From NCBI GenBank assembly GCA_009773645.1, contig WSYB01000006.1:1-64000 (forward strand): a DNA stretch of 64,000 nucleotides, written 5' to 3'. Below the pieces are notes generated by a model. That model saw nothing but the letters and a program-made list of their open reading frames with translations. It did no database searches and was not told where the DNA came from. This DNA is from Geobacteraceae bacterium (GTDB taxonomy: Bacteria > Desulfobacterota > Desulfuromonadia > Geobacterales > Geobacteraceae). The position numbers were made by a program, and so were the translations under genes. Of this stretch, positions 43,737-51,444 are shown one piece after another. Each line of letters opens with the position of its first letter. The first letter of the stretch is position 1.

Positions 43737-43951
43737 TTTGCCACGGAGTCACGGAGACACGGAGAAAAACCTAAAACCTGAATGGGACGCTGATCAAATC
43801 TGAAAAGGCGGATATAAAGCATTTAAAACAAAGACTAACTTTACGATTTTTGGTTAATCCGCATTTATCCGATTTTTCCGCCTCTTCAGCGTCCCATCAT
43901 TTTTCAGCCTTTCTCTGTGCTCCTCCGTGTCTCTGTGTCTCCGTGGCAGGT
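43737..43951. repeat. Nested CACGGAG-type inverted repeat between hdrB and hdrA
   Basis: Outer arms GCCACGGAGTCACGGAGAC and GTCTCTGTGTCTCCGTGGC enclose a second pair (GGGACGCTGA and TCAGCGTCCC) and a third (AAAAGGCGGAT and ATCCGATTTTTCCGCC). At about 215 bases it is the longest such element in the window. Confidence 0.85.
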
Positions 43952-43959
43952 TATAAAGG

Positions 43960-44853
43960 TTATAAAAGGTTCTTCTCCCGCAGCAGCGCCGCGGGACTCA
44001 CGATCATGCTCTCCAATCCCAGCCGCAAGGGGGATACCCCGCACGCCAGGCCCACCAGCTGGGTGATGTAGAAGACCGGCATCCCGTACCTTCGGCCGGT
44101 TGCCTGTTCAATCTCCTCCTGCCTGATGTCCAGGTTGCCGTGGCACAAGGGACAGGCTACCATGATGCAGTCAGCCCCGGCGTCCTTGGCCGAAGCGAGG
44201 ATCTCGTTGGAAAGCTTGAGGATCACGCCGGGGCGGGAGAGGGTGAAGTTGGCGCCGCAGCACTCGAGTCGGTGACTCCAGGCAACAGGCTCACCGCCGA
44301 CCGCCTTTATCACGTTTTCCATGATGGTCGGAGCCTCGCAGTCATCCAGCTCAGGCACCTCGGGAGGACGGGTGAGGAGACAGCCGTAATAACAGGCGAT
44401 CTTAAGCCCTGTGAGGGGTTTTTGCACCGCCCCTTCAAGCTTGTCCAGGCCAAAGTCCTTGGCCAGTATCTCCAGGAGGTGCTTGACCTTTTTGCCTAGG
44501 GGGACAGGGCCGTCAATGGCGGTTTCCACCTGCTTCCTTTTGATGTCGTTTTCCTTCAAACGGTGCTGGGTGGTCTTCAGGCGGGAAAAACAGGCGGCGC
44601 AGGCGACCGCCAGGTCCCCCTCCACTTTTCCCGCAAGGGAGAGGTTTTTGGCGCAGAGGGCAAGGGACAGGAGTTCATCCACGTTATGGGCGGGGGTTGC
44701 GCCGCAGCAAAACCAGTCAGGCACTTCCTTGAGCCCGATCCTGAGGGCGTTGAACACCCCCTTGGTGGATACGTCGTACTCCTTGGCCGATGCGTGGAGC
44801 GAACAGCCGGGATAGTAGGAATAACTGAGCGCGAACTTTCTGTTGGGGCTCAC
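43960..44853 (-). CDS. hdrB: Heterodisulfide reductase subunit B
   Basis: HdrB holds the disulfide-reducing site on non-cubane iron-sulfur clusters bound by CCG domains. The 297 residues have YYPGCSLHAS with WFCCGATPAHN, and CYYGCLL with HRLECCGANFTLSRP. It starts with GTG, overlapping the hdrC stop by four bases (GTGA), so B and C are made together. Its natural disulfide in this organism is unknown. Confidence 0.94.
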   Translation of the reverse strand: MSPNRKFALSYSYYPGCSLHASAKEYDVSTKGVFNALRIGLKEVPDWFCCGATPAHNVDELLSLALCAKNLSLAGKVEGDLAVACAACFSRLKTTQHRLKENDIKRKQVETAIDGPVPLGKKVKHLLEILAKDFGLDKLEGAVQKPLTGLKIACYYGCLLTRPPEVPELDDCEAPTIMENVIKAVGGEPVAWSHRLECCGANFTLSRPGVILKLSNEILASAKDAGADCIMVACPLCHGNLDIRQEEIEQATGRRYGMPVFYITQLVGLACGVSPLRLGLESMIVSPAALLREKNLL

Positions 44854-45434
44854 GGCGCTTCCCCTTTCTTCCGCATCTCCTCGATCCGGCTGAAGATCCG
44901 CTCAATCTCGCCGACGTTCTGGTTCTTGGCATGGAACATCTTGAGTTTCCCCTTGGTGATGAGTTTAGGGCCCAGCATCAGGTCTTTCAGGAACTGGCCG
45001 CTCTTCATGTTGAAGACGGCGGCCAGCCGCATTTCGTACTGGCGGCCATAGGTGCGGATGTTTTCCATGAAGAGCCGGTTGGCGAGCTGGACATAGCTTT
45101 CCTTGGAGGGTCCGGCCGCATCCCAGGAGAGCTTGCGCAGGGCGTCCATGATGGCCGCCAGGTCGACCTTGTTGGGACAGCGGGTGGAGCAGGTCTCGCA
45201 CGAGGCGCAGTACCAGATGGAACGTCCGGCCAGAACCCGCTCCCACTGCCCCAGCTGGAGAAGCCGCACGATCCGGTTGGGGGGGTGCTCCATGAAGCTG
45301 CGCATCGGACACCCTGCCGAGCACTTGCCGCACTGGAAGCAACGACGCACCGAGCTCCCCGACAGCGCCTCAACTTTCTTGACGAAACCGAGATTCATGG
45401 TCTCAGTGGAAAGATGCATCTTTGCGTTCTTCAC
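44850..45434 (-). CDS. hdrC: Heterodisulfide reductase subunit C
   Basis: HdrC wires electrons from HdrA to HdrB. The 194 residues contain two 4Fe-4S motifs (CFQCGKCSAGCP, CASCETCSTRCP). The GTG start has AGGAG six bases upstream. It is the first gene of the seven-gene operon hdrC-B-A-flxD-C-B-A. Confidence 0.93.
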   Translation of the reverse strand: MKNAKMHLSTETMNLGFVKKVEALSGSSVRRCFQCGKCSAGCPMRSFMEHPPNRIVRLLQLGQWERVLAGRSIWYCASCETCSTRCPNKVDLAAIMDALRKLSWDAAGPSKESYVQLANRLFMENIRTYGRQYEMRLAAVFNMKSGQFLKDLMLGPKLITKGKLKMFHAKNQNVGEIERIFSRIEEMRKKGEAP

Positions 45435-45835
45435 GAATTCTCCTTTCCTGCCCCTTTGCAGGTATTACACTGTGCCTTTTGAACGACTCTGGGAGGGGGA
45501 AAAATCAGACCAAGAAACCGGAGGGCTTACGCGGCAGAACCTTCTGTTGTATTTCGTAATTAACGCAGGCATCGATTTTAGTTACGGTAAAAAATTAGTA
45601 ATCAATAACACTGTTATTATCAGCTAGTTATATGGCATTTTTTATTATTGTTAAAATTTTAATACCACAAATAAAACGTTGTTGTCAAGAAATATTCTTG
45701 GTGCGCCGCATGGTTGCAGCCTCAATATACCCCATATGCGGTTGCACTAAAGAACATCGCTCATTTTTGCCCAAAACCCGGGCAATGATTTGACACCCGA
45801 TATAAAATGGACTAAAAATAGGGGCAATTGTAAAT
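45435..45835. other. AT-rich 400-base intergenic region
   Basis: No gene is supported. The middle part, about 45550-45710, is very AT-rich beside GC-rich genes and includes the palindrome TTAAAATTTTAA (45651-45662). It must contain the control regions of the divergent hdr-flx operon and the ABC exporter genes. Only the exporter promoter at 45790-45818 is clear. Confidence 0.6.
45790..45818 (+). promoter_or_regulatory. Sigma70-type promoter of the ABC exporter genes
   Basis: A perfect TTGACA, a 17-base spacer and TAAAAA predict a start near 45825. Confidence 0.55.
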
Positions 45836-47605
45836 TTGTTCTGTCAATTTACCGAGGGGTATTCCATCAGCGAACTCTCAATATTATACCGTTACATGCT
45901 CTCCTGCAGACGCACCTATCTGCTGGGAGCCTTGTGGCTCATAGGCACCAACGGCTTTGCCCTTCTTATCCCCTGGCTGTTGAAGCTGGCGGTCGAAAGC
46001 CTGCAATACCCGGCACGGGCACTGCACTCTTCCGCCTGGTACGCCGCCCTGATCATCATGGCAGCCCTTGCCCAGGGAGGAGTCCGTATCTTTTCCCGCA
46101 CGACGCTCCTTCATGCCGGCCGCCGCATTGAGTACCAGATACGGGAAGATCTCTACGCAAAGCTGCTCACCCTCGATCTCCCCTGGTTCGACCGTGAGCG
46201 GACCGGCGACATACTCTCCCGCTTCTCCAACGACCTGACCAATGTCCGGATGCTGTTGGGATTCGGCATGCTGAACATCATCAATACCGTTATCGTCTAT
46301 CTGGCGACCCTCTATCTGATGGCCCGGATCAACCCTTCTTTGACCCTCTACGCGGTGATCCCCTTCCCTATCATGATCCTGCTGGTAAAACGGATCAGCT
46401 CTTCCATGTTCCGTCGCTCCAAGAGGGCGCAGGAAGAGCTGGCGCGGCTCTCCAGTCACGTGGAGGAGAATGTCTCTGCCGCCACTGTGATAAAGGCCTA
46501 TTGCCGGGAAGAGTCGCAGATCGAGTCCTTTCGTGAAATATCCGCCCGCTATTTCGACTGCAATATGGGGATGGCCAGACTGCGTGGCCTGATGATCCCC
46601 ATCATGGCCTCTACCGGCGGGGCAGGAACCCTGATTGTCCTCTTTATGGGGGGAAGCAGGGTCATTTCCGGGGCGATGACCCTTGGCGACTTCGTCGCAT
46701 TCAACGGCTATCTCGCCATGCTCATCTGGCCGACCATCATCATGGGGTGGATATTGAACCTCATGCAACGGGGAGCCGCATCCATGTCAAGACTGAACCA
46801 CGTGTTGAAAGCTAATGCCACCTTAACGGAACCTTCTCAGCCGGCCATGATCCAGAAGATTGCAGGCGACATCGAACTGCGCAACCTTTCCTTTTCCTAT
46901 AACAGCGAACCCCTTTTAAAAGGAATTTCACTGCGGGTCAAAAGGGGAATGCGGCTGGGGATCGTCGGCCCGGTGGGAAGCGGCAAGTCCACCCTGATGA
47001 GGGTTATCGCCAGGCTTTATCCCATTGGGGAAGGCATGATCTTTATTGACGGCGTGGACATAAATCGCATGCCACTGCGCACGCTGCGGGATGCCATCGG
47101 CTTCGTCCCCCAGGACAGCTTTCTCTTCTCTCGCACCATTGCTGACAATATTGCCTACGGTAAGGAAGGTGCTGAAGCTGGTAAAATCGAGGCGGCTGCC
47201 CGCTTGGCCAGCCTTGAACGCGATGTGCAGCGCTTTCCTAACGGCTACGAAACGTTGGTGGGAGAACGGGGTGTGACCCTTTCAGGCGGACAGAAGCAAC
47301 GGACCGCCATCGCCAGGGCGCTCCTCAAGGACCCGACCATCCTTATTCTCGATGACCCCCTGTCGGCGGTGGACACAAAAACCGAAGAAGAAATCCTGGC
47401 GGGTTTCTCGGACTATTACGGCGACCGGACTGTGCTGATCGTCTCCCACCGTCTCTCGACGCTGCGAGGGTGCGACCTGATCATTGTGTTGGGAAATGGA
47501 CGGATTGTTGAACAGGGGGCTCATGAGGAACTCCTCGCTCTCAATGGGCAGTACGCGGCAATACACCGCGAACAGCAGCTGCGTGCGGAAATTGAAGGAT
47601 ACTGA
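45836..47605 (+). CDS. ABC exporter half-transporter, first subunit
   Basis: The 589 residues have six membrane segments and a nucleotide-binding domain with Walker A GPVGSGKST, signature LSGGQKQR, Walker B ILILDDPLSAVD and a switch His. The Walker B ends in Asp rather than Glu (LDDP), so this subunit's ATP site may be the degenerate one of a heterodimer. The start is uncertain: a TTG at 45836 is too close to the predicted transcript start, while GAGGGG at 45854-45859 points to initiation shortly after. The next subunit overlaps at TGATG. Confidence 0.88.
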   Translation: MFCQFTEGYSISELSILYRYMLSCRRTYLLGALWLIGTNGFALLIPWLLKLAVESLQYPARALHSSAWYAALIIMAALAQGGVRIFSRTTLLHAGRRIEYQIREDLYAKLLTLDLPWFDRERTGDILSRFSNDLTNVRMLLGFGMLNIINTVIVYLATLYLMARINPSLTLYAVIPFPIMILLVKRISSSMFRRSKRAQEELARLSSHVEENVSAATVIKAYCREESQIESFREISARYFDCNMGMARLRGLMIPIMASTGGAGTLIVLFMGGSRVISGAMTLGDFVAFNGYLAMLIWPTIIMGWILNLMQRGAASMSRLNHVLKANATLTEPSQPAMIQKIAGDIELRNLSFSYNSEPLLKGISLRVKRGMRLGIVGPVGSGKSTLMRVIARLYPIGEGMIFIDGVDINRMPLRTLRDAIGFVPQDSFLFSRTIADNIAYGKEGAEAGKIEAAARLASLERDVQRFPNGYETLVGERGVTLSGGQKQRTAIARALLKDPTILILDDPLSAVDTKTEEEILAGFSDYYGDRTVLIVSHRLSTLRGCDLIIVLGNGRIVEQGAHEELLALNGQYAAIHREQQLRAEIEGY

Positions 47606-49413
47606 TGCACTTCGGCGGATTATACGAAGATGAAATAGTAGGCAAGGCTTACGACCGGCGGCTCATGGGGCGTTTTTTCCGTTACCTGCGACCCTACCGC
47701 TGGATGGTGGCCGGCACCCTGTCGCTCTTGCCTTTTATCGCTGCGTCCAAACTGGCCCAGCCCTATCTCCTCAAGGTGGCCATCGACAACCATCTGGTGA
47801 ACGGACAAATGGCGGGGCTCCCTTTGCTCGCCCTCTACTTCTTCCTTCTCCTCCTCGCCGATTCGCTTTTGACCTATGTGGAAGTGTATTTTCTCCAGCT
47901 CATGGGGCAACGGATCATGCAGGACCTGCGTATGGAGCTGTTCGCCCACGTGCAGCGACTCCCCGCTCCCTTTTTCGACCGGACCCCTACGGGAAGCCTG
48001 GTGACACGGTTGACTTCCGATGTGGAGGTACTGGGCGAGATGTTCACTGCCGGCATCATCACGGTGGTCGGCGACATTCTCGTGCTGGTCGGCATCGTCG
48101 GCATCATGCTCTGGATGAACCTCAAGCTTTCGCTCGTCACCTTCTCGGTGCTGCCGGTCCTTGTCTGGGTCGCCTTCACTTTCCGCAGACGGATGCGCGA
48201 AGCGTTCCGCGAGGTGCGATCACGCCTTGCCAACCTCAACTCATTCCTTGCCGAGAGTATCGGCGGCATTGCCGTCGTACAGCTCTTTAACCGTGAGGCA
48301 ACCGAGCGGCGTGAATTCACTCGTCTGAACGCCGCCTACCGGGACGCCAACCTCCCGGTGATCACGTGGGACGCCTCCCTTTACGCTCTCGTGGAAGCGC
48401 TCTCCTCGGTGGCGGTTGGGCTGATCGTCTGGTACGGAGGGGGTGAAATCGTGCAGGGAGCCCTCTCTTTCGGCGCGCTGGTGGCCTTTATACAGTACAT
48501 CGAGAAGTTCTTCTCCCCGATCCGCGACCTGTCGGCCAAGTATTCGATCATGCAGGGAGCCATGGCGTCGCTGGAGCGGATCTTTCATCTGCTGGATACG
48601 GAGACTGCCGAATCCCCCCCCTCACCCCAACCCTCTCCCACCAAGGGAGAGGGGGCATTTTTGTCTACCCCTCCCTCGCCTTCCCCCATCGAAACCATCG
48701 AATTCAAAGACGTCTGGTTCGCCTATCAGGGCGATGATTACGTCCTGAAAGGGTTCAACCTGCGGCTTCAACGGGGGGAAAAGTTAGCACTGGTAGGTGA
48801 GACCGGCGGCGGCAAGACTACGGTCACCCGGCTTCTTTCCAGGCTCTACGAGCTGAACCGCGGGAGCATAACCTTTAACGGCGTCGACATTCGCGACATA
48901 CATCTGCAAGAGCTGCGCAGACGGATCGGAGTGGTCCTGCAGGAGCCCTATCTCTTTACCGGCTCCATCGAGTACAACATCTCCCTGGGAGACGAGGCGG
49001 CACGGCAACGGGTTGAGGAGGCGGCGGCCGTTGTCGGGGCAAACCGGTTCATCAAAAACCTCCCCAACGGCCTCAACGAAGAGGTGAGAGAGCGGGGGGG
49101 CAATTTCTCCGCCGGAGAGCGACAGTTGATCTCCTTTGCCCGGGCTGTGGCCTTCGATCCAGAGGTTCTGGTGCTCGATGAGGCGACCGCCAGTGTCGAT
49201 ACCACCAGCGAGCGGCTGATTCAGGAAGGACTACGGGGGCTCATGGCCGGCCGCACCTCCCTGGTGGTGGCGCACCGTCTCTCCACCATCCAGGACGCCG
49301 ACCGGATCGTGGTGATCCACAAAGGGGAAAAGGTGGAAGAGGGAAGCCACCAGGAGCTCCTGGCGAAAAAAGGGCTCTATTACCGGCTCTATCAGCTGCA
49401 GTTCAAAGACTAG
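47605..49413 (+). CDS. ABC exporter half-transporter, second subunit
   Basis: The 602 residues have six membrane segments, Walker A GETGGGKTT, a FSAGERQL signature in place of LSGGQ, and Walker B VLVLDEATASVD with the catalytic Glu. Together with the first subunit it should form a heterodimeric exporter with one consensus and one degenerate ATP site. The substrate is unknown. Between the membrane and ATPase domains (about residues 335-358) lies a Pro/Ser-rich insert encoded by a dispersed GC-rich repeat. Confidence 0.9.
   Translation: MHFGGLYEDEIVGKAYDRRLMGRFFRYLRPYRWMVAGTLSLLPFIAASKLAQPYLLKVAIDNHLVNGQMAGLPLLALYFFLLLLADSLLTYVEVYFLQLMGQRIMQDLRMELFAHVQRLPAPFFDRTPTGSLVTRLTSDVEVLGEMFTAGIITVVGDILVLVGIVGIMLWMNLKLSLVTFSVLPVLVWVAFTFRRRMREAFREVRSRLANLNSFLAESIGGIAVVQLFNREATERREFTRLNAAYRDANLPVITWDASLYALVEALSSVAVGLIVWYGGGEIVQGALSFGALVAFIQYIEKFFSPIRDLSAKYSIMQGAMASLERIFHLLDTETAESPPSPQPSPTKGEGAFLSTPPSPSPIETIEFKDVWFAYQGDDYVLKGFNLRLQRGEKLALVGETGGGKTTVTRLLSRLYELNRGSITFNGVDIRDIHLQELRRRIGVVLQEPYLFTGSIEYNISLGDEAARQRVEEAAAVVGANRFIKNLPNGLNEEVRERGGNFSAGERQLISFARAVAFDPEVLVLDEATASVDTTSERLIQEGLRGLMAGRTSLVVAHRLSTIQDADRIVVIHKGEKVEEGSHQELLAKKGLYYRLYQLQFKD
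48611..48672. repeat. CCCTCTCCC-type repeat inside the exporter gene
   Basis: The stretch CCCTCACCCCAACCCTCTCC followed by GGGAGAGGG is a hairpin-forming repeat of a kind usually found between genes. Here it is in frame and encodes a linker rich in Pro and Ser. Confidence 0.65.
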
Positions 49414-49420
49414 CATCTTT

Positions 49421-49500
49421 TTTGGCCACAGAGGACACGGAGGAGCGCAGAGGAAAGCTTAACTTTACTCTGCGCTCCTCTGAGGTCTCTGTGAAATATG
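49421..49500. repeat. CACGGAG-type inverted repeat before selB
   Basis: CAGAGGACACGGAGGAGCGC and GAGGAAAG are mirrored by CTCTGCGCTCCTCTGAGG. It fills the gap upstream of selB. Confidence 0.7.
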
Positions 49501-49525
49501 CTTTTGAATTTCACGGGAGCATCTC

Positions 49526-51436
49526 ATGAAACACCTCATTCTCGGCACCGCCGGCCACATCGACCACGGCAAGACCTCATTGGTCAAAGCGCTTACCGGC
49601 ATTGACACCGACCGCCTCAAGGAGGAAAAAGCGCGGGGGATCACCATCGAACTCGGCTTTGCCCACCTCGATCTTCCCGGCGGGATCGAATTCGGCATCA
49701 TCGACGTGCCGGGTCACGAGCGGTTTGTCCGGACCATGGTCGCCGGGGCGGGGGGGATGGACCTGGTGATGCTCGTTATTGCCGCGGACGAGGGGATCAT
49801 GCCCCAGACCCGGGAGCACCTGGATATCTGCCGGCTTCTGGGCGTAAAGAAGGGGCTGGTGGCGCTGACCAAGAGCGACATGGTGGACGGAGAGTGGCTG
49901 GCGCTGGTGGCCGAAGAGGTGCGGGAGTACCTGGCCGGAAGCTTTCTGGAAGGGGCGCGGGTCGTGCCGGTTTCGGCAAAGAGCGGCGCCGGGCTTGAAG
50001 AGTTGAAGGCGGAGCTGACCAGACTGGCCGCGGAAGTGGAAGAAAAGAGATGCGAAGGCCCGTTCCGTCTTCCGGTAGACAGGGTCTTCACCGTTACCGG
50101 CTTCGGCACGGTGGTAACCGGCACCCTCCTCTCCGGGGAGATCAAAGTCGGCGACGAGGTGGAGGTCCTCCCGTCCGGCCTGACCTGCCGGGTCAGGGGA
50201 GTGCAGACCCACGGCAGGAAGAGCGACAAGGGGAGCGCCGGACAGCGGGTGGCGGTAAACCTCCAGGGGGTGGAGTATACCGAGATTATACGCGGCGATG
50301 TGGTCGTGCCGCGGGGTGTTTTCCATGTCACCCGTGCCGTGGACGTCCGTCTCGATTACCTTTCCTCAGCCCCAAGGGAGCTCAAACACCGGTCAAATCT
50401 GCGGTTGCACTCAGCAACCTACGAAGTGCCCGCCCAGGTCGTTCTCCTCAACCGCAACTCCCTAAAGCCTGGAGAATCCGCTTTTGTCCAGCTCCGCCTG
50501 AAAGAGCCGGCGCTCCTCCTTACCGGCGACCCGTTTGTTCTTCGCAGTTTCTCTCCCCCCGCCACTGTCGGCGGCGGGAGGGTTCTCGACCCTTCGCCGC
50601 CACGGCGGCGCCGTCGCTCGGCCGAAGCCCTGGAACTTTTGCAGGTTCTCCGCGAAGGTGATGACACCGAAATGATCCGGCTATTGGCGAGGGAAACCCT
50701 TTTTTCAGGTCTTTCGCTGGACGATGTCGCCTTCCGCAGTGGCATGTCTGCAAAAAGGGTTGAAGCCGCGTTGACAACGCTTCTCTCAAAGGGACTGTTA
50801 GTGCAAGTGGTAAGGGAACCGCGGGTTTTTGTGGCCAGAGACCAGTTTGACAGCCTCAAATCGCACCTCATAACAGAACTGGAGGGGTATCTCAAAGAAA
50901 ATCCCATGAAAGACGGGATGGGAAAGGAGGAATTAAAGTCACGACTTCCAAAGAGAAGCGACCCCCGCTTCTTCGGCCCTCTGCTGGCAGCCATGGAAAA
51001 GGAGGGAAAGGCAGTTACCGAGCGGGACCTGGTCAAAGTGCCGGGGAGAAAGGCGGCGACAACCATCGACCAGGCCGGGCTCTTAAAGAAGATCGAAAGC
51101 GCCTTGAAAGAAGGTGGCACAGAGCCCCCCACCATTAAGGAACTCTCCGACTCCTTCCGCTGCAGGGAAAAGGAGCTTCTCGAACACCTGAACCTTTTGG
51201 CCCGCGAAGGGAAGTCGGTGAAGGTAAAAAACGATCTCTATTACGCACCGGAGCCGCTGTCGTTAATTAAAGAAAAGCTCGTCTCCCACCTCAAACAAAA
51301 GGGGGAGATAACCCCCCCGGAATTCCGGGAGCTGACCGGACTCTCCCGTAAATTCATGATTCCGCTTCTGGAGCACTTCGACCAGGAAAAGGTGACCATT
51401 CGGGTGGGGGACAAGAGGGTGCTGCGGAAGGGATAG
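49526..51436 (+). CDS. selB: Selenocysteine-specific elongation factor SelB
   Basis: SelB is the GTPase that brings selenocysteyl-tRNA to UGA codons marked by a SECIS hairpin. The 636 residues have the G domain ([27 protein letters not shown]), EF-Tu-like beta barrels and C-terminal winged-helix repeats that bind SECIS. The length is standard. selA, selC and selD are not in the window. It converges on the next gene with only eight bases between stops. Confidence 0.96.
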   Translation: MKHLILGTAGHIDHGKTSLVKALTGIDTDRLKEEKARGITIELGFAHLDLPGGIEFGIIDVPGHERFVRTMVAGAGGMDLVMLVIAADEGIMPQTREHLDICRLLGVKKGLVALTKSDMVDGEWLALVAEEVREYLAGSFLEGARVVPVSAKSGAGLEELKAELTRLAAEVEEKRCEGPFRLPVDRVFTVTGFGTVVTGTLLSGEIKVGDEVEVLPSGLTCRVRGVQTHGRKSDKGSAGQRVAVNLQGVEYTEIIRGDVVVPRGVFHVTRAVDVRLDYLSSAPRELKHRSNLRLHSATYEVPAQVVLLNRNSLKPGESAFVQLRLKEPALLLTGDPFVLRSFSPPATVGGGRVLDPSPPRRRRRSAEALELLQVLREGDDTEMIRLLARETLFSGLSLDDVAFRSGMSAKRVEAALTTLLSKGLLVQVVREPRVFVARDQFDSLKSHLITELEGYLKENPMKDGMGKEELKSRLPKRSDPRFFGPLLAAMEKEGKAVTERDLVKVPGRKAATTIDQAGLLKKIESALKEGGTEPPTIKELSDSFRCREKELLEHLNLLAREGKSVKVKNDLYYAPEPLSLIKEKLVSHLKQKGEITPPEFRELTGLSRKFMIPLLEHFDQEKVTIRVGDKRVLRKG

Positions 51437-51444
51437 TTGGCGCC

